Source: Cliona cf. orientalis (Eukaryota; Porifera; Demospongiae; Clionaida; Clionaidae). From it: a DNA stretch of 64,000 nucleotides. The notes below the pieces were generated by a model. It made no database searches. It had not been told where the DNA came from and saw only the letters and a list, made by a program, of their open reading frames with translations. The stretch lies in assembly GCA_963930775.1 (NCBI GenBank), contig OZ005703.1, positions 4,340,001-4,404,000 of the forward strand. The letters are read 5' to 3'. How positions within the stretch are numbered: position 1 is the stretch's first letter; each line of letters opens with the position of its first letter. Made by a program: the position numbers and the translations under genes. Positions 12,501 to 20,267 of this stretch are shown piece after piece.

Positions 12501-14181
12501 AAATTTTAGGCCACACCCCCAAAATCGATAAACCACGCCTCCTATTTGCCGCGATCGTCTGCTTTCAGGCAGTAAAATGCTCTATTTTGACAAAGTTTTG
12601 AACTTCTGAGCAGAGCTTGGTATGTTTTATGAAAGAACAAGTAGAGTACGCTATAAAACACTGAAGTTTACAGATGAATGAGAAACTCACAGTTGAAGGG
12701 GTGAACTAGCCCCCTATTCCCTCCCCCTGGATCCACCCCCGTATCCGATCTAATTAACGCGCCTTTAAAACATAATTACTGATCTTGGGTGGCGCATAAT
12801 TACAGCACGGAAATTAACGTTCTGGTCCAGGTGGCGCATCTTTTAGAGAGGTGCGTTGTAATTAGAGCGAAAGTATAGAAAACGTGGCTTCCAATACTCA
12901 GTATCAAGTACCAGTACTATCGCGCTATTATCAATTGTAAGTATACCTGTACCACTCTAATTAGTCTAATAGAACATGCCTGGAAATAATAATTAGCATG
13001 CCATGGCCACGTGGCGCATTCTTAGAGCGTGAAAATTAGGATTCTGGCGTAGTGGCGCATTCATTAGAGAGGCGCCTTAATTAGATCGGATACGGTAGTC
13101 ATCAAAAATATAATGCCTGCACATGTGGGCCATGCCAAAAGATTTGAAATACATTGAAGCCAGTTTTTGCTGAATTCGAAGGAATTATTGTGCTTATGAC
13201 TTGATCTGGGAATCTTTGTTCCCACAATGACAGAACTGACTGCTCGATGCCTTGCACATGCACGTGGGGTTTATAATAATAATATGCTCTTTGAGGCACT
13301 GCTATAGACTATACTTTCTCAAGTTTAGGCATTAGTATCTAGATGATGTGGGCTCTGCTTTTGCATGGATCGAAACAGATGAATGTGAACACCACAAAGT
13401 AAAACAACCAATACTCTGTTTATGCACTCAATTTACTTTCCAGCTATGTATTCTGCACAATAGATGCAACATTAATTAATTTATGGATAGATAATAAATT
13501 GAATTTATGGGTGACGATAATTTCATTGTGATTGCATGCGACTGTGTATCACTACATGTATACATGATCTACTCATTTCAGATCCCTATACCTGAACAGA
13601 TCCAAGATGGAATCCAGGGTGTCAAGATCACCATGCGAGGCAGAAGTAGAATTGTTGCACTCAAATTCCTGGCCCCGCCCACCTGGCTTGATGGTCACCA
13701 CGAGAATGATCCCTAATATGATGGCGAGAATTGTCGTGGAGAAATAGTAGAGCACAGTCTTCCAGCCGAGGGATCCGGCGACCTTGGCCTCCAGAGAACC
13801 CAAACCGGCTATCAGGCTGAATACGATGAGCGGAAGGATTAACATCTGCAGCATGCGGATGAACAGCTCGCCGGGGAACCCTAGCAGACGCACCATCAAA
13901 GAGTAAGACTCCTCGCTCAGTGTATTCCTAGCTTCCCGCGCAGGTAGCCCGATGATCACGCCCACTACTACCGAACCAATGGTCAGAACAAGCAGCAGGT
14001 TGGCGAGGAGAACCCGGCCGATGGACTTGGTAACACGGAGGCACTTACCTCCCCCATTACCATTGATGACCAGGGGCGAACTTTCCGTAGACGAGTTGTC
14101 TGCTTCGTCCACTTCACCTGATGTTGCTGTGTCCTCATCATCAGCTACAATGAGAACGCTTTCTTCTTCGTGCTTTGACAT
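516..14181 (-). CDS. Excitatory amino acid transporter (SLC1A/EAAT family), 7 exons
   Basis: Sodium-coupled plasma-membrane carrier that takes up acidic amino acids. Coding exons in order (minus strand): 13592-14181, 11943-11985, 11561-11889, 8012-8245, 5588-5782, 1495-1629, 516-873. All borders are GT/AG, phases agree, and the sum is 1884 nt (627 aa). The ATG at 14181 has an in-frame TGA 12 bp upstream. Family hallmarks seen: the HP1 serine motif GTSSSSATLP (about residues 395-404, split by an intron), NMDGT (432-436) in TM7, the HP2 segment [12 protein letters not shown], and [12 protein letters not shown] in TM8. Arg513 sits where EAATs bind the side-chain carboxylate, so glutamate/aspartate is more likely than neutral substrates. 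The loop between TM3 and TM4 has several N-glycosylation sequons. The tail after TM8 is about 90 residues, proline/serine-rich, and ends ETNL, a class I PDZ ligand. Length is slightly above the usual 520-570 aa. Introns 1-6 are rich in MITEs, and intron 3 holds a recombinase gene on the same strand. Confidence 0.93.
1207..1340. repeat. Dispersed repeat, inverted copy at 8990-9150
   Basis: The stretch around TGGGCATTGTTGCTAGGATC and the following AGAAACCTCCTAAA segment recurs as a reverse complement at 8990-9150, in a different intron of the same transporter gene. The two copies are diverged. No coding capacity is seen, and the family is unknown to me. Confidence 0.6.
2099..2700 (+). mobile_element. 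CG-rich-ended nonautonomous element, family 2, diverged copy
   Basis: Shares a long internal stretch with 26338-27005 and, inverted, with 54310-54905. Landmarks are the GTCGT-rich start, CCTAGGCACCTGAGCGAC, the conserved CTATCGACAGTGCC, and an end near CAATGTGCGTGCAGGGTA. This copy has lost the GCGCATGCGC core of its left end (now CACACGTGCAAGGGG). It lies in intron 5 of the transporter gene and looks like a short DNA-transposon derivative without a transposase. Confidence 0.6.
3145..3585. mobile_element. Putative MITE with TACCGTA-type ends (degenerate)
   Basis: Begins TACCGTATTTTCTCGTTATT and ends AAATACTGTA. The interior repeats AAGYGCA/TTAAGTGCA-like words on both sides in opposite orientation. 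The terminal inverted repeats are poor beyond the outer 10 bp, so this is a weaker member of the TA-bordered set. Confidence 0.4.
4700..5096. mobile_element. G/C-homopolymer fold-back element
   Basis: Inverted ends CAGGGTTTCAT and ATGAAACACTG enclose runs of G and C, including about 32 C at 4756-4788 and several G8-G12 runs. It is in intron 5 of the transporter gene. Similar guanine-run elements lie at 12450-12738 and 44496-44790. Confidence 0.5.
5834..5987. mobile_element. MITE, TACTGTAGTGTCC family
   Basis: 154-bp element with terminal inverted repeats TACTGTAGTGTCCTGGGCAA and its complement ending GGACACTACGGTA, plus internal copies of GGCGCTTACC-like words. The same family occurs in opposite orientation at 30034-30202. 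TA borders suggest a TA target-site duplication. It lies in intron 4 of the transporter, just upstream of exon 5. Confidence 0.75.
6000..6160. repeat. Dispersed repeat, inverted copy at 56805-56945
   Basis: Words such as GGCAAATTG, GGCTATCAGAGGGGT and CCTTAATTGGGGTGCAT recur in reverse complement at 56805-56945. This copy carries an extra hairpin at about 6042-6080 with a perfect 14-bp stem (ATATTATAGACTAC). No coding capacity is seen. Confidence 0.55.
6560..6720. repeat. Dispersed AT-rich repeat, second copy at 28735-28930
   Basis: ATATTTCATGCGATAA, TAATATTGCACATGTATTT and AAGCCAGGCTRTCC appear in the same order at 28735-28930. The copies are diverged, with no clear ends and no ORF. Likely an old short interspersed or DNA element. 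Confidence 0.6.
6797..7316. mobile_element. MITE with TACTGTATAGCC terminal inverted repeats
   Basis: The left end TACTGTATAGCCGGAAAATT and the right end, complement of TACTGTATAGCCAGAAATTT, extend into about 45-bp inverted repeats rich in AAATTTGG. The element is 520 bp with TA at both borders and is noncoding. It lies in intron 4 of the transporter. It shares its first ten bases with the 30818/39200 family but not its interior. Confidence 0.7.
8489..8930. mobile_element. MITE with TACCGTATT ends enclosing a short ORF
   Basis: Inverted repeats begin TACCGTATTACCTCTAATTT at left and, read inward from the right, TACCGTATTGTCTCTAATTT, with repeated GTCCGNTAAATTAGAG and GTCCGGATAATTAGAG blocks. 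A 66-codon ORF (8585-8785, plus) sits in the GC-richer centre. It has no family I recognise and may be a captured fragment or a transposase remnant. Located just upstream of transporter exon 4 in transcript order. Confidence 0.7.
9449..11002 (-). CDS. Tyrosine recombinase, Crypton/DUF3504-type, intact 517 aa
   Basis: Single-exon gene inside intron 3 of the transporter gene, same strand. The N-terminal ~90 residues are charged and low-complexity ([12 protein letters not shown]). Residues ~90-215 look like the SAM-like core-binding region of phage-type integrases, and ~220-420 form the catalytic domain. All expected catalytic residues are visible: Arg253 ([10 protein letters not shown]), a Lys near 284, His379-x-x-Arg382 ([10 protein letters not shown]), His405 (FTGHRS) and Tyr414 (RQYEKV). 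The LRGGEE and [10 protein letters not shown] signatures are those of eukaryotic Crypton recombinases and the related DUF3504 domains of ZMYM2/QRICH1-like proteins. The C-terminal ~100 residues are Ser/Pro-rich and unassigned. The intact frame and complete tetrad argue for either a recent mobile element or a domesticated gene under selection; I cannot decide which. A duplicated regulatory-looking module lies just upstream. Confidence 0.85.
   Translation of the reverse strand: METPDFPRCPGNSPACLGMVEFDCCGTQGLVERLDQEIENEEKAAAAERKRKSLSLPKPSKKLALSSTSRFNTTTDAEVQEAAKGYVPANTAKSTGWAVNTYTAWAKHRNSLDGNKENACPVDLLDKEYPPAVMCSSLQRFILEARRTDGTKYPAKTLYAILCGLLRHSREVQVDPVNFLDRKDSRFKKLHGTCDVVFRKLQQDGIGATKKSAQVIGEAEEDLLWQKGVLNTKTPIGLQRAVFFYVGKVCCLRGGEEQRNLKLSQFTRSSDPEEHYVYTEHGSKNRNGGFYQLGVENKCVPIYRNREAGERCLVYLLDLYISKIPDEAKEADLFYCRPLQVYAECKCWYSRQPRGKHTLNDMVKTMCSEAGIEGHFTNHSLRATGATQLFERNVPEKVIQEFTGHRSVKGLRQYEKVAIKQKQAACKILTAPSTSRSFNQEVAQAGVVQNSPCTSQFPCPSQFPFQMPAFSPVINSHGNVNFTVNICPSGPISVGSTSGESATYEKLLEGVQLDDLM
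11047..11166 (-). promoter_or_regulatory. Duplicated CRE + X-box-like + CCAAT module upstream of recombinase gene
   Basis: Two copies of a ~47-bp unit (11047-11093 and 11119-11166, offset 73 bp). Read in the gene direction each has TGACGTC(A/G), then GGTTGCTAAGCA(A/G)C, then CGACCAATC. The upstream copy has a perfect CRE (TGACGTCA, 11156-11163) and a near-palindromic GTTGC-N3-GCAAC resembling an RFX X-box. The block ends about 45 bp before the start codon at 11002, where a promoter is expected. Motif assignment is by eye. Confidence 0.5.
11186..11292. repeat. Long hairpin (fold-back) sequence
   Basis: Perfect 21-bp inverted arms at 11207-11227 and 11254-11274 (TACAATATCGCGGTTATTTC begins the left arm) around a 26-bp GC-rich loop, extended by outer arms GTTAAATCCCG (11186-11196) and CGGGATTTAAC (11282-11292). 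Probably a small fold-back transposon. It lies between transporter exon 3 and the recombinase promoter. Confidence 0.7.
12087..12276. mobile_element. MITE with TACCGTAGGCC ends
   Basis: 190 bp. The left end TACCGTAGGCCAGGTTTTAA and the right end AAAACCCGGCCTACGGTA are inverted repeats of about 25 bp, with TA at both borders. Noncoding, in intron 1 of the transporter. Confidence 0.8.
12450..12738. mobile_element. Fold-back element with GGGGTGGATCCAGG ends
   Basis: Inverted ends CAGGGGTGGATCCAGGATTT and CCCCCTGGATCCACCCCC, with a G6 run inside the left arm. The right end abuts, or overlaps by a base, the next element at 12738, which implies adjacent or nested insertion. Confidence 0.6.
12738..13097. 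mobile_element. MITE with CCGTATCCGATCTAATTA ends
   Basis: The left end CCGTATCCGATCTAATTAAC mirrors the right end TTAATTAGATCGGATACGGTA. Internal GGTGGCGCAT and TTAGAG blocks recur in both halves. TA is visible only at the right border, because the left border is fused to the neighbouring element. Confidence 0.75.
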
Positions 14182-14297
14182 CCTTACCGATCAGATGCTT
14201 AGTCAGCAAATGCGAAGGGTACAAGCCCCGCCCACAAACGGGTTGCATAAAATTAATACAGTATTGCTCAGACAGTACCTGGTGCTTACTACAAGGA
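14182..14297. promoter_or_regulatory. Probable bidirectional promoter between SLC1A and NOX genes
   Basis: Only 116 bp separate the transporter start codon (minus, 14181) from the proposed oxidase start codon (plus, 14298). It contains a GC-box core GCCCCGCCC at 14225-14233 and an AT-rich GCATAAAATT near 14244, about 50 bp before the oxidase ATG. Transcription starts must lie in or next to this interval unless either gene has an unseen 5' noncoding exon. Confidence 0.55.
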
Positions 14298-17200
14298 ATG
14301 GAGATTCCAAATGCAACTTTGATCATAGTTCGTAGCTCAAGCGTTTCAGAAGATGATGATTCCTCGATTGTCACTAATGGAGACTATTCAGGCAGCATTG
14401 CAAATCAATCCAGAGAAGGCATGATGTTTGCGAATCCTTCAGTGCACTCACCACATGCAGAGTGCTTGGAAAAGATACCCCAAAGATGTGCGATTATTAA
14501 AGGAAACACACAGTCTCTTGAATCTCATATGCTTGAGGAGATTGAGGAAATGGAGGAGGAAGAATTGAACTCTTCTAGTCTGTACCACAAGGATAGTCAA
14601 GATGAGCAGATTCTCGAGGATGATTCACCAACAGAGCTACCGCCTGATGACAACCACTGTGGGAACGGACTGCATAGTGTGTCAACGACTCTGGTGGCTG
14701 ATGGTGAACACCAGACAGAGAGTCTTGAAGATGAGGTCTCCAGTACATTGGAATGGTTCCGCTCCACTTTCAACAAAATTGGCAAAGATGACCGCATCAC
14801 ATTAAGGGACTTTAAGCAGGCTGCAATTGGATGTGACGTAAATACTCAAATTTAACATTTACTACTGTGATTATTTGATTATTCCAGGGGTTTGCGGAAC
14901 ACTTGTTCAAGCTATTTGATACTGACAATAGCTACTCGGTCAGCTTACAGGAGCTAGTTGGAGGAATGGGGCGTCTAACTATGTGAGTTCGCTTTCTTGG
15001 AAAAAGTTAACATTAATTTTATTATGTTAATGGAATGTTAAATAATATCAGTCAGAATAAGAAGAGAAAAATTCTGAGATGGTTTGAGCAGACATTCGCT
15101 TCAGTTTCTGGAGATGACCAACTCTTGCATCTGGATGACTTCACAAGAGCCATGCATATCAATGGCGTAAGTCACAGGTGTATGCAAACATCTAAGTGCA
15201 GACTATACTTACTTGCCTGCACTGCTTTGCTGCATGCTTGCATGAATTGATCAATTTCACAGTTCACTGACTAGAAAATGACCTGCAATGTTATTGTACA
15301 CTGTTGCTTAGCTACGCTGCCGGATCCAACTTCACTTACTGTAATAATATTATTAAAGTATCACCCATGATTGACTGTATGATATAAAGAGGTTATAAAT
15401 ATCCTTGGTGATGATAATAATACTATTCTTATGTAGATTAACAATGTTTCTGACTCAGTTTGTTGATAGATTGTACCAGCTAATGGATATCAGTGGTGGT
15501 CGTCTTACTTTGCCTGAGCTGCTGGATGCCTTTGGAAAGATAGCATGGTTAGCATATCATAATATACAGTATGAATAATTATTAAAGCAAGATCTCATGC
15601 TATAGTATGGATCGTGATGCAAAGTGGCTGGCTTGGTTTGAGCAGCAGTTCTCCAATCTTGCAGGAAGTGATCGCCAAATTGACCTCGAAGAGTTCAAAG
15701 AGGCCTTGCATGTAAAAGAGGTGAGCATGATTTCCAGAGTAATTCCTAAAACTAACTCTCGAGCTGGGTGGAGATTTCTTCCTCTAACTAGTGTTCATGC
15801 ATTTTAATCATCGTGAAAGGCTACTGCTACTATTAACCCAGATTCTCATGACATTGTGTGTTGTATTATGGTACATGTGCAGTCTTTTTTTGCTGAGAGA
15901 TTCTTTCGTCTTTTTGACAAAGATAGCAGTGGCTCCATTAGTTTAAGGGAGCTCATGGATGGCCTCACTTTGCTCACCAATGGCTCTGAAGTAGATAAAC
16001 TTCGCTTTCTCTTTCAAGTCTATGATGTTGACGGTAACTAACCATAATTATGATGTGTGATGCAAAGTTTTCGAGAGATATGACTTTTCGATTACCATAA
16101 CGTGTATGCTTCAATAAAGTTTTGATCCCTCAATTGCTGCTATAGTGTTAGTAATATTATTTCTCCAGGTAATGGGTTCATTGATTTTGATGAGCTGCGC
16201 ACGGTGCTCAAGTCCTGTATGGGAGAGAGTACGCTGCAGTTCAGTGATGACAAGCTTGATGATCTAACAAGAGCGCTGATTGAAGATGCTGATGTGGATA
16301 ATAGTGGTACCATTACTTTTGAAGAGCTGCAGGCCCAACTAGACAAATATCCTGGTGTGATAGAAAACCTTACAATAAGGTGAGACAAAACATGCAGTGT
16401 AACATCTACTATCACTACATTAGTATTATCACTACAACTGTACATCACTGTTTGTTATTGCAACAACTGTTGCCAACTACACACTTACAAAAGCATCCAT
16501 AACAGTTCCTCCTCCACTCCTATAACACTCATAATATTGAAACTTGCTGACGTAATAGTGAAATTACCACACACACACACACTCACATACATACATGCAG
16601 TGCGGCAAACTGGTTGAAGCCACCCAAATTTTCCTGCAGAAGAACATTGAATGACTTTATCCCTCACTGGCTAAAGTGGCGCTACATACGAAACAATCTG
16701 ACTTGGGTCATCTGGGTGATCATATACTTCTTTATCAATCTATTTCTCTTTGTTGAAGCAGCCGTAAGGCACAGGCATAGTGTAAGCTGGAATTAACGTG
16801 CATAACGTCTTTATCAAGTTCCGTATCATGCAACCTTTAGTATTTATACACGTTTGTTTATGGTGATTTAGAACTATCCATAATTATCTCTCTGGGGAAC
16901 TAAGGGTACTGGCATGTTAATGGATCCGAGTGCAGAGACTGCTACCATAGAATCCAAAACTTTAGAGTTTATGGATCACTATAATGAAGCCATAAAGATT
17001 TTCTCATAGACAGAGGGCATGGAAGTCAGTTAAGATACACTATGAATAGTTGTATGATATTCGCCAATGTAGGGTATTGCTGTTGCCCTAGCACGTGGTT
17101 GTGGACAGTGCTTGAACTTCAACCCTACATTTGTCATTATTTTGATGTTTCGTCGAGTTCTTACATGGGTGCGGTCAACAAGGATCTCCTTCCTGTTTCC

Positions 17201-19892
17201 CCTGGATCAGAGCATTGAGCTCCACAAGCTTGTTGGGTGGACAATTCTCTTCTTCTCCAGTCTCCATACACTATCCCACGTTGCCAATTTCAGTAAGTAA
17301 TATCACATGAATCAGTCAATATCTATTCTTTTGCTACATTTACTGCGGGGAGGGGATGGGTGGTAGTGGTGAAGAGGAACCCTATATAGCAACGTACTGG
17401 GTAGTACATGTATAATGCATACCGTATTAATTTTATGTTTGTGTATGTGATTGACTCATGATTCACTGATGGACTTGCCACACACAGCCCTCCTCTCCCT
17501 GAAGCCTGATGGACTTCCCTTGTGGCAGTACTTCTTCTTTGTACAGACAGGCCTTGGTTGGGTGTATGGTACAGCTGGACTCACTGGATGTTGCCTGCTT
17601 GTCATCCTCACTATCATGGTGCTGTGTTCTTTGCCTTGTGTACGAAGAAAGGGATACTTTGAAGTGTGCACTACAAATAATATTATGTATAATACCGGTA
17701 TTATACCAACTACCATATTATTACATTTTTAGGTATTTTTCTGGACCCACAATCTCTTCATTCCCTGGTACATCCTGCTGATTCTCCATGGCACACACTT
17801 TTGGAAGTGGTTCTTAGTTCCAGCACTGGTCTACATCATTGAGAGGATAATCAGATCAAAGTGGATTAAGTTGGCTAGGTATGGACGGATATATATCAAA
17901 GAAGCCTCACTCTTACCTTCAAAGGTAAACATTGATTAACTGTCTAGACAGTTAAGTCCCAGCAATGATTGTATGACTATTGATTAAGTGGGGGTTTAAT
18001 GATAAAACACCTTAATTACCTCACTGCATTTGACGTTACTTCCACACACACACAACAATGCACACTCCCATGATCATAGGTTACACATCTTGTTCTTTCC
18101 CGACCACTGAAGCTCAACTACCAGCCCGGTGACTACGTCTTCCTGCGAGTACCAGCCATTGCCAAGTATGAATGGCATCCCTTCACTATCTCTTCTACAC
18201 CTGAACAACATGGATTCCTATGGCTTCACATACGCTCTGTTGGCACTTGGACAAACAAACTCTACAAGTTTTTTGAGGAGCGAAACCAACTTCACCAGAA
18301 GGAGACCATCAAGATGCAGCTTCCTCGAGAGAGGCAGAGCACACACATAATTGAGCTGGAGCAGATGGCAGTGCAGGAAGTGGATGGAGAATCATGTGAC
18401 CTAGAATCTCTTAATGATGTACATCCACTGGCTGTTGATGAGGAAGTCATTGATGAAGTGTATGTTCACTAATGATATGTTTTGGGCCGATTAAAGTGTT
18501 GATCATGTAGGAATGTTGCGATGACTCGTGGACAAGATTTCTCGCACATGACAGGCTACCCTGCTGTCATCAATGTGCAAGTGGATAAGGAAGAAGATAA
18601 AGGAATTGAAGTAGGTTTTAGTCCGATATGTATATATGTCCAGAATAAAGTAATTTTGCAGGTATTCATTGATGGTCCATACGGTACTCCATCAACGCAC
18701 ATCTTCCAAGCTGAGCATGCTGTACTGATTGGAGCTGGTATTGGAGTGACACCATTTGCCTCCATACTACAGAGCATCATGATGAGGTATGCATCTATGT
18801 AGTTTAATAGCAGGAATGATAACTACTAGAATCTGATGGAATGTGTGAATATACTATAGGTTTGTACAAAAGCAGATGCTATACCATAAACTACAATGGT
18901 ATGTGCATAAAAATGCAAATCAATAAAAAAAAAACAGACTTCTCTAGAAAAATTTATATTGCACAGTGAAGTTTATATTGTGGGAACAAGGCTCTACTTA
19001 ATACATGTAGCTTTATAGCCGCCATTAAAATTAAATTACGCAGCCTAACCTGCATTACATGTACATACATGTATTATGTATCATCTTAGCATCAGTGCAT
19101 CATTAGAGCCCAGAATGTATTTGTTAGGTACCACAATGCTCGTCAAGTGTGCCCCAGATGCAACCACGGGTGGACTGGGGAGATACCTTCTTCTGTAATG
19201 AGGCTCAAAAAGGTAGAGTAATAATTACTTGTCACTATTTTTTTACTTGCATATTTGCTATGATAAAATTATCTTGTTGAAGGTTGATTTTTTCTGGATC
19301 AATCGTGATCAGCGTTCCTTTGAGTGGTTTGTGAGTCTGTTGAATCAGCTGGAGATGGAGCAGAGTGAACAAGGAGGATTTGACCGGTTTCTCGACATGC
19401 ACATGTACATGACTTCAGCTCTGAGGAAGACAGACATCAAGGCTATTGGTCTACAGATGGCTCTCGATCTGATTCACAAAAAGCAGAAGAGAGATCTCAT
19501 AACTGGCTTGAAGACAAAGACACAGGCTGGAAGACCAGATTGGGAAAAGGTTTATAAATAATTTCACCAGTACTGTATTTCGTATCTCCTGGCACTCAAG
19601 CATTATAATAATATTATTACTGTGGGTAAGTAACAGCACTGCAGCACATAGCATCTGCCCAGAAAAAGCAGGTCACATACCTATACTGATGAAGAGAATT
19701 GCTATAAGAGTACCTAACGGATTAGGTAATGTCATTAATAATAGTATTAATCATCTATAGGTCTTCCGAAAGTTGGACAATGAAAGGAGAGGCAGAGTTT
19801 CGGTGTTTTTCTGCGGACCTCCAGCAATAAGTAAAATTCTTAAGTCCAAGTGTGCTCAATATCGATTTGAGTTTCGTAAAGAACATTTTTAG
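14298..19892 (+). CDS. NOX5-like calcium-regulated NADPH oxidase, copy A, 17 exons
   Basis: Membrane flavocytochrome that moves electrons from NADPH through FAD and two hemes to oxygen, making superoxide. Exons: 14298-14837, 14888-14982, 15052-15166, 15459-15547, 15606-15720, 15883-16033, 16169-16379, 16601-16781, 17073-17292, 17488-17663, 17733-17924, 18080-18459, 18511-18610, 18662-18786, 19128-19212, 19283-19549, 19761-19892; phases agree, 1057 aa. Residues 1-148 are acidic and unassigned. Residues 149-439 hold eight EF-hand-like modules; canonical loops are DKDSSGSISLRE, DVDGNGFIDFDE and DVDNSGTITFEE, with DTDNSYSVSLQE close. Six helices follow (about 475-675) with heme His pairs HKLVGW...LHTLSH (14 apart) and THNLFIPW...LHGTH (13 apart). 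Then HPFTISS (FAD), DGPYGTPS, GAGIGVTPFAS and FFCGPP (NADPH) and C-terminal KEHF. The DLITGLKTKTQ..GRPDW segment is NOX5-typical. The frame is open upstream to 14175, so an earlier start or exon is possible. Exon 13 is a separate linker exon absent from copies B and C. Confidence 0.93.
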
Positions 19893-20228
19893 AATTTTAA
19901 TCCTTTTATACTATTATAGCTTCTGCAATTAATTTTTATCTGCGAAATAGTAATCAACACTTGTTATAATGTGATTACTAATTTTTATGATGCCGCAGTG
20001 AAAGTTTTTTTGTTTGTCTCTTCCCAAGTAGCACTACTGTATCACTGAGAATTTATAATTATGTTGTGTAAGATTGTAGGCCACACAAGTCTCACACGTT
20101 CCATTCTATAACAGTTTGTCATATTGATCTATTATCATTCCGACATTGCTTGATGCACCCAATTGCTTGGCACAGGGTCGCCATAGTCATAGAATCTGAT
20201 AGCAATGATATTCCAGGTGCAGCATGGG
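19893..20228. other. Short intergenic spacer between NOX copies A and B
   Basis: About 335 bp of AT-rich sequence holding the 3' end of copy A and the upstream region of copy B. No repeat or gene is seen. The tight head-to-tail spacing supports origin by tandem duplication. Confidence 0.6.
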
Positions 20229-20235
20229 TATAAAT
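20229..20235 (+). promoter_or_regulatory. TATA box of NOX copy B
   Basis: TATAAAT lies 33 bp before the ATG at 20268. That would put the transcription start a few bases upstream of the codon, so the 5' leader would be very short. It supports starting the protein at 20268 rather than at the in-frame ATG at 20205, which precedes the box. Confidence 0.5.
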
Positions 20236-20267
20236 CCCCGTGCATAGCGTGCGAGTCAGTTTCGAGG

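Noticed and set aside
14175-14297. Upstream extension of NOX copy A to 14175
   Set aside because: The frame is open but begins without an ATG and overlaps the start codon region of the transporter on the other strand. The ATG at 14298 is the first in frame.
20205-20267. ATG at 20205 as the start of NOX copy B
   Set aside because: It precedes a TATAAAT box at 20229. Initiation downstream of that box makes the ATG at 20268 the likely start.
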